Origin: Pelagerythrobacter marensis
Lineage (GTDB): Bacteria; Pseudomonadota; Alphaproteobacteria; Sphingomonadales; Sphingomonadaceae
Length of the DNA: 64,000 nucleotides
NCBI RefSeq assembly: GCF_001028625.1
Contig: NZ_CP011805.1
Location: 1,736,001-1,800,000 of the forward strand
Direction of reading: 5' to 3'
Position 1 is the stretch's first letter. Each line of letters begins with the position of its first letter. The notes under the pieces are model-generated. The model worked only from the letters and a program-made list of their open reading frames with translations. It ran no database searches and was not told where the DNA came from. Shown here one piece after another: positions 1 through 9,201 of this stretch. The translations under genes were made by a program, and so were the position numbers.

Positions 1-1451
1 TCTTCTTCGAAACGGTCGTAGGAAAATGTCCACGATGCAGGCACGCCCCGCTTGTCGAGATACCAGCTGTCGCACCCCGTGACCCAGACCGTCTTGCGCG
101 CCGCTTCGCACCGATCGTCCTCGAACCGGCGCATCGCCGCGGGCGTGACGCTGACTTCGGCGTATTCTCCGTGACGAATGCCGTCGATCAGCTGCAGGAT
201 GTATTCGATCTGGTGTTGCGCCACCTCGACCAGCGAGAAGTTGCCGATCGGACTGTTCGGACCGTTGAGAAGAAACAGGTTGGGAAAATCGGGGACACTT
301 ACCGACAGATAGGCTTGCGGCCCCTCCGCCCAAACGTCGTCCAGCGAAATCCCCCCGCGCCCCACGACCGTGGTGGGCCGGATGAACCGGTCGACCAGAA
401 AACCGGTCGCCAGCACCAGGATATCGAGATCGTGGAAAGCGCCGTCGGCGGTCCTCACCCCTTCCGGCTCGATCCCCTGGATCGGCGCGGTCACCAGATT
501 GGCGTTGGGGCGCTGGATCGCGTCGTAGAACGTGCCCGAAATGACAAGCCGTTTGCACGCCGCGCGATAATCCGGCGTCAGGCGCCTGCGAAGCTCGGGA
601 TCGCGAACGGTATCGAGATTTTCACGGCATAGCCGCTCGATCGCGGCAAGTTCCGGCGAATCCACGTCGATCACCGCCGCAGCATACCCTTCAAGCGTCT
701 TGGCCCGCAGCTCGCGGACAAGCTCCTCCAGCTCTTCCGGGTTTTCGCGAAAGCGCGCCCGCTCTTCATCCGAATAGGGCACGTTCTGGCGCGGCAGAAC
801 CCATTGGGCGGTCCGCTGAAACAGATCGAACCGGCGCGCGCGCGGAACAAGTGCGCTGGCCAGTTGCGCAGCGGTCGATCCCGTCCCGACAACGCCGATG
901 CGGCGGTCATCCAGCGGCACATCGTGATCCCATCGCGCCGAATGGAACACGTCCCCTTCGAACGATTCGATACCCTCGAAATGCGGAATATTGGGGTGGT
1001 GCAGCACGCCGGTTGCCGCGACGACCACGTCGAAAGTGTCGCCGTGGTCCGCCGCCGTCTGGAGGTTCCAGACACTGTCGGCATAGCGCAGGCTGATGAC
1101 TTCTTCGCCGAAGCGCGTGATCGCGTCGATGCCATATTCGCGCGCGACCCGGTCGAAATAGTCGCGGATATCCGGCCCTTCGGCCATCAGCGATTTCCAA
1201 TCCGGGTTGCGGGCGAAACTGTATGTGTACCAGTGCGCCGAGACATCGCAGGCGAGGCCGGGATAAGTGTTTTCGCGCCAGGTCCCGCCGAAGCCGTGCC
1301 CCTTCTCGAACACGACCACCTGCATGCCCCGTTCGCGCAGCTTGATGGCGGCGAGGATGCCGCCCATGCCCGCACCGATCACCGCGGCGCGGATCGGTCT
1401 GTCGCCCACCTCCGGTTGGATGCGTGTTTTATCGTGCGGCGCGCTGTTCAT
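1..1451 (-). CDS. Flavin-containing Baeyer-Villiger-type monooxygenase (3' end truncated)
   Basis: Predicted FAD- and NADPH-dependent monooxygenase that inserts oxygen into ketones or oxidises heteroatoms; the substrate cannot be told from sequence. About 483 residues are visible before the window edge, so only the extreme C-terminus is missing. A GAGMGG dinucleotide-binding loop lies at residues 26-31, followed by an FGGTW-type FAD segment. The Baeyer-Villiger fingerprint FEGDVFHSARWD lies near residue 164, and a second Rossmann loop (GTGSTA) follows it. The frame reads without a stop from the ATG at 1451 to the first bases of the window. It is divergent from the thiamine-diphosphate enzyme at 1743, with 291 bp between them that must hold both promoters. 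The family call is firm. Confidence 0.9.
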   Translation of the reverse strand, partial: MNSAPHDKTRIQPEVGDRPIRAAVIGAGMGGILAAIKLRERGMQVVVFEKGHGFGGTWRENTYPGLACDVSAHWYTYSFARNPDWKSLMAEGPDIRDYFDRVAREYGIDAITRFGEEVISLRYADSVWNLQTAADHGDTFDVVVAATGVLHHPNIPHFEGIESFEGDVFHSARWDHDVPLDDRRIGVVGTGSTAAQLASALVPRARRFDLFQRTAQWVLPRQNVPYSDEERARFRENPEELEELVRELRAKTLEGYAAAVIDVDSPELAAIERLCRENLDTVRDPELRRRLTPDYRAACKRLVISGTFYDAIQRPNANLVTAPIQGIEPEGVRTADGAFHDLDILVLATGFLVDRFIRPTTVVGRGGISLDDVWAEGPQAYLSVSVPDFPNLFLLNGPNSPIGNFSLVEVAQHQIEYILQLIDGIRHGEYAEVSVTPAAMRRFEDDRCEAARKTVWVTGCDSWYLDKRGVPASWTFSYDRFEE

Positions 1452-1742
1452 CTCGTCGATTCGAAGCCTCTCCCTTCGCCGCCTCGTCAGAAGGTCAGCG
1501 CACGTGCATATTGCATCCAATTATGGAGCGATCAACCCAGTCCGGCCAGTCTTTTGTATCAAATCGTGCTGAAATTGCTCACTCGACCGGCAATCTAATG
1601 CAGACGGCCCACTCGCGGACCATTCAGCAACCGCCCGAATGTCCCGCAAAAGCGGTGATTGGACGAATTTGCATACAATGTCTTGTCAGCGCCGGCAGGC
1701 TGGCCTAGCGTCGCACGAAACACGGGACCTTGGGAGAATTCG
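1452..1742. promoter_or_regulatory. Divergent intergenic region between monooxygenase and ThDP enzyme
   Basis: These 291 bases separate two divergently transcribed genes and must contain both promoters. The region is less GC-rich than its surroundings. A purine-rich GGGAGAA just before the ATG at 1743 is a good ribosome binding site and decides that start over an in-frame upstream start at 1659. I see no convincing -35/-10 pair or operator palindrome. Confidence 0.4.
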
Positions 1743-3470
1743 ATGACGAAGAAGCGAGCCGCAGGCGAACTGGTCGCCGCGACGCTGGCGGGTATCGGCG
1801 TGGACGAGATATTCGCGCTCCACGGCAGCCATCTCGATCCGCTGTACATGGCTTGCGAGGAATTCGGCATCCGGCTGACCGATACGCGGCATGAAGCGTC
1901 CGCCGGCCATGCCGCCGATGGCTATGCCCGATCCACCAACGGGCGACTGGGCGTATGCGCCATCACGGCCGGCCCTGGCTTTACCAATGCCCTGACTGCG
2001 ATGGCCAATGCCCATCTCGACCGCATCCCGACGCTGTTCATCGCCGGCGCCGCGCCCTTGCGGGAAGCGGAAACGAACACCTTGCAAGGCGGCTTCGACG
2101 CGGTGGCGATGGCGCGTCCGGTGACCAAGTGGGCGCAGCGGATCACAGAGCCTGACCGGATCGTCGAATTCGTCCGCCGGGCCTGTGAGATCGCGCTTTC
2201 CGGCCCGCCGGGTCCGGTCTTCCTCGAAATACCGATCGACGTCATGTTCTGGCCCACCGATGAACAGCCCCCCGAAACATCCGCCTGGCGCGGCCCCCGC
2301 CAGCCTGCCCCGGAACCGTCCGCCGTCGCGGAAATTCTCGAGCAGCTGCAGTCGGCCAAACGCCCGGTTATGATTGCCGGGGGCGGTGTGACGCTTACAG
2401 CCTCGGGCGAGCGCCTGCGCCGCCTGGCCGAAGCTTCCGGCATTCCGGTAATCGCCAGTCAAAAGGCGCTGGGCGTTCTGCCCGACGATCACCCCCTTTA
2501 CGGTGGTGCAGCCGCCGGACTTGCAATGGCGGCCGCAGCGGGCGAACCAACCGACATGGTCCTGCTGCTGGGCGCGCGCATGGGAATGTTCCTTGGCGGC
2601 GCGATGGGCGCGATCATCCCGCAGGAAGCCTATGTCGCCCAGGTGGAAATCAACGGCGAAGAAGTCGGCCGCGTGCGCATGGCCGACTTGCCGGTTATCG
2701 CCGACGTCGGGCAGGCGATCGATGCGCTGGCTGCAGGTGCAGCCGAGTGCGACTGGCCCGACCGCTCCGCCTGGGCAGAGAAGCTGCGAAGTTTCCGCCC
2801 CGCTGCACGAAACGCCTTTGCCGACGCGCCGAAAGAAAGCGCCCCGGGCAGGATACATCCCGGTCACGCCGTCGCCGCGATCATGGACGCACTGCCCGAA
2901 GGCACGGCGGTGATTGCCGATGGCGGCGAGGCGGGAAACTGGGTCGGCGATCTGATCCGTTCGCCCGGTGCCGGCCAGCATCTTCGCTGCGGTTATCTGG
3001 GATGTCTGGGCATTTCGCAGGGCTTCGCGATCGGTGCCGCGCGCGCTGATCCAGGCCGCCCGGTCGTCAGTTTCGCCGGTGACGGCGGCGTCGGCTTCAA
3101 TCTGCAGGAATTCGACACGATGGTCCGGCACCGACTTCCGATCGTTACCGTGGTGCTCAACAATGCCGAATGGGGCATGTCCCGCAATGCGCAGAATCTG
3201 TTGTACGGCAGAGAACGCGAAGCAATCGTGGCGCTGGAAGAAACGCGATACGATCTGGTTGCCGCCGGTTTCGGGATCGAGAGCCGTCTGGTCGACCGCT
3301 ATGACGACCTGGGCGATGCGGTGCGCGAGGCGTTCGCTTCCGGCAAGCCGTGGTGTCTCAACGTGATCGTCGATGCGGCCGTGATGCACCCGCGGACCCG
3401 GATGATGGTGGGCGACGGCGCGGACGAGAACGACGTCCCGATCCCCTACTACGCCAATATCAAGCGGTAG
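1743..3470 (+). CDS. Thiamine-diphosphate-dependent enzyme, acetolactate synthase / 2-hydroxyacyl-CoA lyase-like
   Basis: A 575-residue protein with the three-domain layout of the ThDP-dependent decarboxylase and carboligase family. Residue Glu51, in RHEASAGHAADGYAR, is the conserved glutamate that activates the thiamine ring. A central FAD/nucleotide-type Rossmann domain follows. The C-terminal ThDP/Mg motif begins with GDG at 446-448 and ends with NN at 473-474. The reaction cannot be fixed from sequence: acetolactate-type synthesis, oxalyl- or 2-hydroxyacyl-CoA cleavage, or benzoylformate-type decarboxylation are all possible. No small regulatory subunit is adjacent, which argues against the housekeeping IlvB. 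The start at 1743 has a GGGAGAA ribosome binding site. Its divergent neighbour is a Baeyer-Villiger monooxygenase, which suggests a shared catabolic role, but that is inference. Confidence 0.85.
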   Translation: MTKKRAAGELVAATLAGIGVDEIFALHGSHLDPLYMACEEFGIRLTDTRHEASAGHAADGYARSTNGRLGVCAITAGPGFTNALTAMANAHLDRIPTLFIAGAAPLREAETNTLQGGFDAVAMARPVTKWAQRITEPDRIVEFVRRACEIALSGPPGPVFLEIPIDVMFWPTDEQPPETSAWRGPRQPAPEPSAVAEILEQLQSAKRPVMIAGGGVTLTASGERLRRLAEASGIPVIASQKALGVLPDDHPLYGGAAAGLAMAAAAGEPTDMVLLLGARMGMFLGGAMGAIIPQEAYVAQVEINGEEVGRVRMADLPVIADVGQAIDALAAGAAECDWPDRSAWAEKLRSFRPAARNAFADAPKESAPGRIHPGHAVAAIMDALPEGTAVIADGGEAGNWVGDLIRSPGAGQHLRCGYLGCLGISQGFAIGAARADPGRPVVSFAGDGGVGFNLQEFDTMVRHRLPIVTVVLNNAEWGMSRNAQNLLYGREREAIVALEETRYDLVAAGFGIESRLVDRYDDLGDAVREAFASGKPWCLNVIVDAAVMHPRTRMMVGDGADENDVPIPYYANIKR

Positions 3471-3507
3471 GCGCCGCTTCCTCCCCACCGGATGCACGCA
3501 CCCGCGA

Positions 3508-6500
3508 TCAGTGAAAATCGCGCGACCGGGGCAGGATGCGCACGTTGCGGGGATGCTGCGGATGGACAAATTCATCCGCGCGCGAGAGCAGCGGATTCGT
3601 CTCGTGCACTTCCGACAGGCGGGCAAGCTCCGCCGTGCGGTCGTGGATGCGGCTGGCCATCAGGTGGATCACCCCTTCGCGGCTTTTCTGCACTTCGCCT
3701 TCCACCAGCATCAGGCGGGCGGCCATTACCTCGCGGCGAAAGCGTTCGAACAGGCGTGCCCAGATGACGATATTGGCAATGCCCCCTTCGTCTTCGAGCG
3801 TGACGAAGATGGCATTGCCCTTGCCGGGGCGCTGGCGCACCAGCACGACCCCGCCCACTTGCGCGCGGGCGCCGTTGAGACAATCGGTCAGCGCAGTGCA
3901 GGGCAACACGCCTTCCCGATCGAACATCGGGCGCAGGAAGGCCATCGGATGGGCTTTCAGCGAAAGACGGGTGGTCTGATAATCGGCCGCCACCTGTTCC
4001 GACAGAGGCATGGCGGGTAAGGCGGCAGGCGGTTCTTCCCCCAATTCACGGGCGCGTGCGGCCGCGAACAGGGGCAGTTCGTCGGGGGGCGTTCGCCGCG
4101 CTTCCCATAACCCCTCCCGCCGGTCCAGCCCAATCGAGCGCAGCGCATCGGCGTCGGCCAGCAGGCGCAAGGCGCGCTGGGGAAGATGCGCCTTGCGAGC
4201 AAGCTGCTCGATACTCTCGCATGGTGCGGCGGCGGCGATTTCGTCGGCCCATTCTTCGCGAAACCCTTCGATCTGGCGCATTCCCAGCCTGAGGGCGAAT
4301 GCGCCCCCTTCGGTACGCTCCAGCGTCGAGTCCCAATGGCTGTGGTTGATGTCGATCGCGCGCACATCGACATCGTGTTCGCGCGCATCGCGCACAATCT
4401 GGGCCGGGGCATAGAATCCCATCGGCTGCGAATTGAGCAGCGCGGCCGCGAAAACCGCAGGATAGCGGCACTTGATGTAGGAAGAGACCCAGACGAGGCG
4501 CGCAAAGGCCAGGGCATGGCTTTCGGGAAAGCCATAGCTGCCGAACCCTTCGATCTGGCGGAAACAGCGGTGGGCGAAATCGCGCTGGTAACCGCGGGCA
4601 ACCATGCCTTCGACCAGCTTGCTTTCGAAATTTTCCATCGTTCCCAGATTGCGGAACGTGGCCATCGCCCGGCGCAGCTTGTTCGCTTCGGACGGGGTGA
4701 ACCCGGCGGCGACGATGGCCAGCTTCATCGCCTGTTCCTGGAACAGCGGCACGCCATTGGTCCGCCCCAGCAGCCCGCGCAGTTCATCCGGATCGTGCGG
4801 CGGAGCGGGAGAGGGATATTCGACTTTCTCGATCCCCTGCCGGCGGCGCAGGTAGGGGTGGACCATGTCCCCCTGGATCGGGCCGGGGCGCACGATCGCC
4901 ACCTGGATCACCAGATCGTAGAACTCCTTGGGCCGCAGGCGGGGCAACATGTTCATCTGCGCCCGGCTTTCCACCTGGAACACGCCGATGCTGTCCCCGC
5001 GCTGGAGCATGGCGAAGACATCGGGCGCATCGCCGGGCACGCTATCGAGCCGGTATTGCCGGCCCAGGTGGGTTTCGATCAGGGCGAAGGCCTTGCGAAT
5101 GCAGGTCAACATGCCCAGCGCCAGAACATCGACCTTCATCAGGCCGAGCGCGTCGATATCGTCCTTGTCCCATTCGATGAACGTGCGGTCTTCCATCGCC
5201 GCGTTGTGGATCGGCACCGTCTCGTCCAGCCGGTCCTGCGTCAGCACGAAGCCGCCGACATGTTGCGACAGGTGCCGCGGGAAATGCAGTATCCGCTCCA
5301 CGAAAGCATTTACCCGCGCGATCGCCGGGTTGTCCGGGTCCAGCCCCGCCTCGGCACAGCGCTGCCGGTCGTAGGTGGAGGCATAGCTGCCCCAGACCGT
5401 GCTCGCGAGGCGCGCGGTAACGTCCTCGCTCAGGCCCAGGGCCTTGCCCACTTCCCGCGCCGCGCTGCGCGGACGGTAATGGATCACCGTGGCCGCGATC
5501 CCCGCCCGGTGGCGCCCGTAACGCTTGTAGATATACTGCATCACCTCTTCGCGCCGTTCGTGCTCGAAATCGACGTCGATATCGGGCGGCTCCTTGCGTT
5601 CGGGCGAAATGAAGCGGGAAAAGAGCAGGTTGTGCTCCGCCGGATCGACCGCGGTTATGCCGAGCACGAAACAGACCGCCGAATTGGCCGCCGACCCGCG
5701 CCCCTGGCACAGGATCCCCTCCCCTTGCGCGAAACGAACGATGTCGTGCACGGTCAGGAAATAGGGGGCGTATTGCGCATCCGCGATAATGCCCAGTTCC
5801 TCGTGCAGCAGGGCCGCCAGCTTTGCCGGCACCCCTTCGGACCAGCGGGCGCGCGCCTCGGTCCAGACGAGTTCCTCGAGCCATTCCTGCGGGGTGTAAC
5901 CGGGCGGCACCGGCTCGTGCGGATATTCATATCGCAACTGGTCGAGCGTGAAATCCACCCCGGCGGCAAAATCCTGCGTCGCTGCGACCGCCTCGGGCAC
6001 AGCGGCAAAGAGGCGCGCCATTTCCTCCGGCGATTTGAGATGCCGTTCCGCGTTGACGGCAAGCCGGCGCCCGGCCGCTTGCACGGTCGTCTTCTCGCGG
6101 ATCGCGGTCATCACGTCGTGCAGCGGCCGCACGTCCGGATCGGCATAGAGCGCATCGTTGAGCGCGATCAGGGGCACGCCGGTGCGGGCGGACTGTTCGC
6201 GCAGGCCGGCCAGGCGGCGCGCATCGCGCCCCCGGCGCAGCATGGCCGCGCCCAGCCACACCCGCTGCGGCGCCGCAGCCGCCAGTTGCCCCAGCAAGGC
6301 ATCGCCGGCCGGGGGCAGGACGATGAGCTGCAGGTCTTCGAGAAAAGCGAACAGGTCGCTTTCGCGCAGCAGGCAGGCGCCTTTCTCGGCTCGCAGATTG
6401 CCGGTGGTGAGCAGGCGCGTCAGCCGCCCCCAGCCGCGGCGCGAAACCGGATAGGCCAGGATGTCCGGCGTTCCATCGGCAAAGGCCAGGCAGCTCCCTA

Positions 6501-6738
6501 CCAGCAGGCGGAACGGGGGAAGCCCCACCCCTTTCTCCTCCGCCCTGACGAATGCATCGCGCAAGGCGACATGGGCGCGCACCACCCCGGCCACGCTATT
6601 GCGATCGGCAATGCCGATACCCGCATGGCCCAGTTCCAGCGCACGCGCGACCATGTCCAAAGGCGGGCTGGCCCCGCGCAGGAAGGAAAAATTCGTCGCC
6701 GCCGCCAGCTCAATATAGAAAGGCCGGGAACCGGTCAT
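3508..6738 (-). CDS. dnaE2: Error-prone DNA polymerase DnaE2 (ImuC)
   Basis: A 1076-residue C-family DNA polymerase alpha subunit of the translesion type. It carries out damage-induced mutagenic synthesis together with ImuA and ImuB. The N-terminal PHP domain begins around FYIELAAATNFSFLRG. The catalytic acidic motif PPDIDVDF lies at about residues 384-391, followed by the fingers and helix-hairpin-helix region. A C-terminal OB-fold segment (VGGVVLVRQRPGKGNAIFVTLED) is also visible. The length matches DnaE2 rather than the longer replicative DnaE. The ATG at 6738 overlaps the imuB stop (ATGA), so an apparent longer reading frame upstream to 7377 is not the true N-terminus. It is the third gene of an SOS cassette, and its stop faces that of the ThDP enzyme 37 bases away. 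Confidence 0.95.
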   Translation of the reverse strand: MTGSRPFYIELAAATNFSFLRGASPPLDMVARALELGHAGIGIADRNSVAGVVRAHVALRDAFVRAEEKGVGLPPFRLLVGSCLAFADGTPDILAYPVSRRGWGRLTRLLTTGNLRAEKGACLLRESDLFAFLEDLQLIVLPPAGDALLGQLAAAAPQRVWLGAAMLRRGRDARRLAGLREQSARTGVPLIALNDALYADPDVRPLHDVMTAIREKTTVQAAGRRLAVNAERHLKSPEEMARLFAAVPEAVAATQDFAAGVDFTLDQLRYEYPHEPVPPGYTPQEWLEELVWTEARARWSEGVPAKLAALLHEELGIIADAQYAPYFLTVHDIVRFAQGEGILCQGRGSAANSAVCFVLGITAVDPAEHNLLFSRFISPERKEPPDIDVDFEHERREEVMQYIYKRYGRHRAGIAATVIHYRPRSAAREVGKALGLSEDVTARLASTVWGSYASTYDRQRCAEAGLDPDNPAIARVNAFVERILHFPRHLSQHVGGFVLTQDRLDETVPIHNAAMEDRTFIEWDKDDIDALGLMKVDVLALGMLTCIRKAFALIETHLGRQYRLDSVPGDAPDVFAMLQRGDSIGVFQVESRAQMNMLPRLRPKEFYDLVIQVAIVRPGPIQGDMVHPYLRRRQGIEKVEYPSPAPPHDPDELRGLLGRTNGVPLFQEQAMKLAIVAAGFTPSEANKLRRAMATFRNLGTMENFESKLVEGMVARGYQRDFAHRCFRQIEGFGSYGFPESHALAFARLVWVSSYIKCRYPAVFAAALLNSQPMGFYAPAQIVRDAREHDVDVRAIDINHSHWDSTLERTEGGAFALRLGMRQIEGFREEWADEIAAAAPCESIEQLARKAHLPQRALRLLADADALRSIGLDRREGLWEARRTPPDELPLFAAARARELGEEPPAALPAMPLSEQVAADYQTTRLSLKAHPMAFLRPMFDREGVLPCTALTDCLNGARAQVGGVVLVRQRPGKGNAIFVTLEDEGGIANIVIWARLFERFRREVMAARLMLVEGEVQKSREGVIHLMASRIHDRTAELARLSEVHETNPLLSRADEFVHPQHPRNVRILPRSRDFH

Positions 6739-8255
6739 GCGAAGAGGCCGTGCAGATACCACTGCGGATGTTCGTTCTCGCGGCCGTAAAGTCCGTGGCG
6801 GAAAAGCCAGAACCGCTGCCCCGTCTCGTCCTCCACCCGGTAATAATCGCGGGTCGGCCCGCGCCCTTCCGGGTGCTTCCACCACGGGTAGGCGATCCGT
6901 TCGGGTCCTTCGTGCCGCACCACGCGATAGGGCTTGCCGCGCCAGACGAAACGCCGCGGCGGGCCATCGGGCACTTCCGCCACCACGCTGACCCGCCGCG
7001 GCGGGTCGTAGAGGAACAGTGGGCGCAATGGCGGCTCGCCCGGTTCGGGCCGGGGCCAGGCGGCCGAGGCACTTTCCGGCGGCACGGCCCGGTCGGCATA
7101 TTCCGGCAGATGCTCGTCGCGCGGCTGGAAACGGCTGATGCTGCGAGGCCCGAAGCGGACCGCCAGCCGATCGATCAGCGGGGCCAGATCCGGCTGCCCC
7201 CGCGCATTCCCCTCTTCCGCCAGATCGGGCTGCTGGCTTTCCAGCCGCTCGACCAGAGGAACGACCATACGCGCCATGTCGTAGCCGAAACCGGGATCGA
7301 GCGGGTCGGCCAGCGATTCCAGCCGTTCGGCAAACAGCCCCCGGATTGCCTGGGGATCGCGCAAGGGGCGGCCGCATGTCACCGTAAGCCGCGCGACATG
7401 GCCATCGGTGCGGAACAGCGCGACATCGAACCGGCGCCCCCCTGCCCCGCGTTCGGCAAGCGTGCCTTCTAGGCGTTGGGCGAGACGCTCAATCACGTCG
7501 AGCAGCGGCGAAACCGTCATCAGCGGTTCGGCAAAACGATATTCCGCCCGGATCGTCCCTGCCGGCCGATGCGGCGTGATCCGCCGGTCCTCTTCCCCCA
7601 GCAAGCCAGCCAGCCGTGCAGACAAATCGCGGCCGAACCGCGCAGCCAGCGGCGCGCGAGGGCGGGATTTGAGTGCCCCGATCGTTCGCAGCCCCGCACG
7701 GCAGAGCGCCAGATGGGCTTCGTCGCCCAGATCGAGTGCAGCCACGGGAAGATCCTCGACATTGCGCGTGCCGAAACGCGCCAGCGCCAGCGCCGCATCG
7801 GGCGTCGTGGCATGAGCTGCCCTGCCCCGAAGGCCCAGCCGCGCGAGCCGGGACCGGGCATCATCCGCTATCGTTTCCTGCGTCCACCCGGCAATCTGAA
7901 AGCAGCCGGTCAGATCCAGCACCAGCGCATCCGCGCCATCGGGAGCGACCATCGGGGTATAACGCTCGCAAGCGATCACTGCGCGCATCAGCACGGCGCG
8001 ATCGGCCTCCGGATCGTGCGGGTAGGCAGGCAGTTCGGGAACCAGCGCGCGCGCATCGGCCAGGGCCAGCCCTGGCCGCAGGCCCAACGCCGTTGCTGCC
8101 GGCGAAAGCGCCATGATACGAAGCGCCCCGCGCTGCTTTTCGATAAGGGCGAAAGGGCTCTCAGGCGGCGCGACGCCGTCCGCGATCCGCCATTCCGCCG
8201 GCAGGAACGGCAGATGGATCGCCATATATCGGCGTTCGGAAGACAGCTTGTTCAC
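6735..8255 (-). CDS. imuB: ImuB, Y-family polymerase-like translesion protein
   Basis: A 506-residue protein of the DinB/UmuC superfamily that serves as the adaptor of the ImuA-ImuB-DnaE2 mutasome. ImuB proteins are polymerase-like but catalytically inactive, and the family links DnaE2 to the sliding clamp. The N-terminus (RRYMAIHLPFLPAEW) matches the usual ImuB opening, and a little-finger-like DNA-binding region lies near the middle. I chose the GTG at 8255 because family members keep the RRY segment; the alternative ATG at 8225 would remove it. With this start the gene overlaps imuA by 95 bases. Its TGA is embedded in the ATGA that starts dnaE2, which implies translational coupling. Confidence 0.9.
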   Translation of the reverse strand: MNKLSSERRYMAIHLPFLPAEWRIADGVAPPESPFALIEKQRGALRIMALSPAATALGLRPGLALADARALVPELPAYPHDPEADRAVLMRAVIACERYTPMVAPDGADALVLDLTGCFQIAGWTQETIADDARSRLARLGLRGRAAHATTPDAALALARFGTRNVEDLPVAALDLGDEAHLALCRAGLRTIGALKSRPRAPLAARFGRDLSARLAGLLGEEDRRITPHRPAGTIRAEYRFAEPLMTVSPLLDVIERLAQRLEGTLAERGAGGRRFDVALFRTDGHVARLTVTCGRPLRDPQAIRGLFAERLESLADPLDPGFGYDMARMVVPLVERLESQQPDLAEEGNARGQPDLAPLIDRLAVRFGPRSISRFQPRDEHLPEYADRAVPPESASAAWPRPEPGEPPLRPLFLYDPPRRVSVVAEVPDGPPRRFVWRGKPYRVVRHEGPERIAYPWWKHPEGRGPTRDYYRVEDETGQRFWLFRHGLYGRENEHPQWYLHGLFA

Positions 8256-8886
8256 GATTCCATTCCAGTTGCACGTGGAGCCCTTCCGGCCCTCCGCGCT
8301 GGCGCAACAGTTGCAGGTCGAAGACCGGGGGCCCGGGGGCATTGGCGGGCAAGGCGGGTGAAGGCGCAGCCGATACCTGCCAGCGGGTGTGGGCGGCACT
8401 GGCCACGGGCCGGGCACTGCGGCGAACCAGCAGAACCGCGGTGCCGCTGCGTTCTGCGGCCAGGGCCAGCCGGCGCGATGCGGTGAGATCGAGCAGCCGG
8501 GCCCGCCCCTGAATTTCCAGTATCACCGCCCCCGCCCCACCATGCCGCACGCTTTCCGCCGTTGCGACCAGCAGATCGGACAAGTCCCGCAGTCCCACCA
8601 GAAATACGGCATCGGGGTCGATCCCCAGTTCGGCAAGTCCTGGCGCATAAGGCCGTTCCCTGCGACTGCCGCGATCCTTGCGCAGCCAGATCAGCGGCAG
8701 GTCTGCACCGCAGATCAGGCGCCCGACCAGCAGCGCGAATGCGGACGCGCCTGCCCCTTCGCCATCGGGTGGGGCGTAGAATTCATGCACGCCATCGCGC
8801 CGCAAGCCACCCTGCAGCCACCGATCGACATCGGGCACGCCCAAGCCCAGCGCCCCGCCCACCCTTTCTGGCGAGGGCGCAGGCAT
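8161..8886 (-). CDS. imuA: ImuA, RecA/SulA-like mutasome protein
   Basis: A 241-residue RecA-fold protein (sometimes annotated as damage-inducible mutagenesis protein). It is the first gene of the imuA-imuB-dnaE2 cassette and is thought to act with RecA in translesion synthesis. The stretch GVPDVDRWLQGGLRRDGVHEFYAP is typical of the family, although a classical Walker A motif is not intact. The frame is open to an ATG at 8925, but that codon sits three bases from a LexA box. The ATG at 8886 (MPAPSPERVGG) is therefore the more likely start and leaves the box in the promoter. The 3' end overlaps imuB. Confidence 0.88.
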   Translation of the reverse strand: MPAPSPERVGGALGLGVPDVDRWLQGGLRRDGVHEFYAPPDGEGAGASAFALLVGRLICGADLPLIWLRKDRGSRRERPYAPGLAELGIDPDAVFLVGLRDLSDLLVATAESVRHGGAGAVILEIQGRARLLDLTASRRLALAAERSGTAVLLVRRSARPVASAAHTRWQVSAAPSPALPANAPGPPVFDLQLLRQRGGPEGLHVQLEWNREQAVFRTPIYGDPSAVPAGGMADRGRRRAA

Positions 8887-8927
8887 GAGCGTCGAAGCTC
8901 TGCACAGGTTCGGCGAATCGGGCATAT

Positions 8928-8942
8928 GTTCCCATTATGTTC
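8928..8942. promoter_or_regulatory. LexA (SOS) box upstream of imuA
   Basis: The sequence GTTC-CCATTAT-GTTC is an exact match to the alphaproteobacterial LexA operator GTTC-N7-GTTC. Its spacer contains a CATAAT-like -10 for the minus strand (8934-8939), paired with a TTGCAT -35 candidate at 8956-8961, 16 bases apart. LexA binding would therefore cover the -10 of the imuA promoter. The operator rule is established for Caulobacter and Rhodobacter; its use here is inferred. Confidence 0.85.
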
Positions 8943-8945
8943 CAT

Positions 8946-8964
8946 ATCTTGCGATATGCAAGAT
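8946..8964. repeat. Inverted repeat next to the LexA box
   Basis: Perfect 7-base arms (ATCTTGC and GCAAGAT) are separated by GATAT. The repeat overlaps the proposed imuA -35 region and lies on the bapA-like side of the LexA box. It could be a binding site for another regulator. A third, shorter inverted repeat (AATCCA and TGGATT) follows at 8980-8998. Confidence 0.4.
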
Positions 8965-9115
8965 GGCACCGAACCATCCAATCCATCTGAATTGGATTAG
9001 TGCCGAATGAATTAAATATAATTACTCCGAAAGCGGAGGCATACCCCCGATTGCAGTTGCCAGAATATAGAGCGACCCATAGCTTCAAAACACAAGGAAC
9101 CAGAACCCAATTGCT

Positions 9116-9148
9116 AATTTCTGTTAGTCATTACAGCTAACAGAAATT
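9116..9148. promoter_or_regulatory. Perfect 12-bp inverted repeat upstream of the adhesin gene
   Basis: Arms AATTTCTGTTAG (9116-9127) and CTAACAGAAATT (9137-9148) are separated by nine bases and end 53 bases before the adhesin GTG start. The AT-rich arms have no following T-run, so an operator or a 5'-UTR hairpin is more likely than a terminator. A single TGTTAG half-site also occurs at 23744-23749, ahead of the MarR-like gene that ends the adhesin region. Confidence 0.5.
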
Positions 9149-9201
9149 TATAGCGCTGTGTTTTTAATGCCAGACGTTCCCCTGGCTATGGGAGTTAGTG
9201 C

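Noticed and set aside
4186..6789. 867-residue plus-strand reading frame opposite dnaE2
   Set aside because: Arg/His-rich antisense shadow typical of high-GC coding DNA; dnaE2 motifs are intact on the minus strand.
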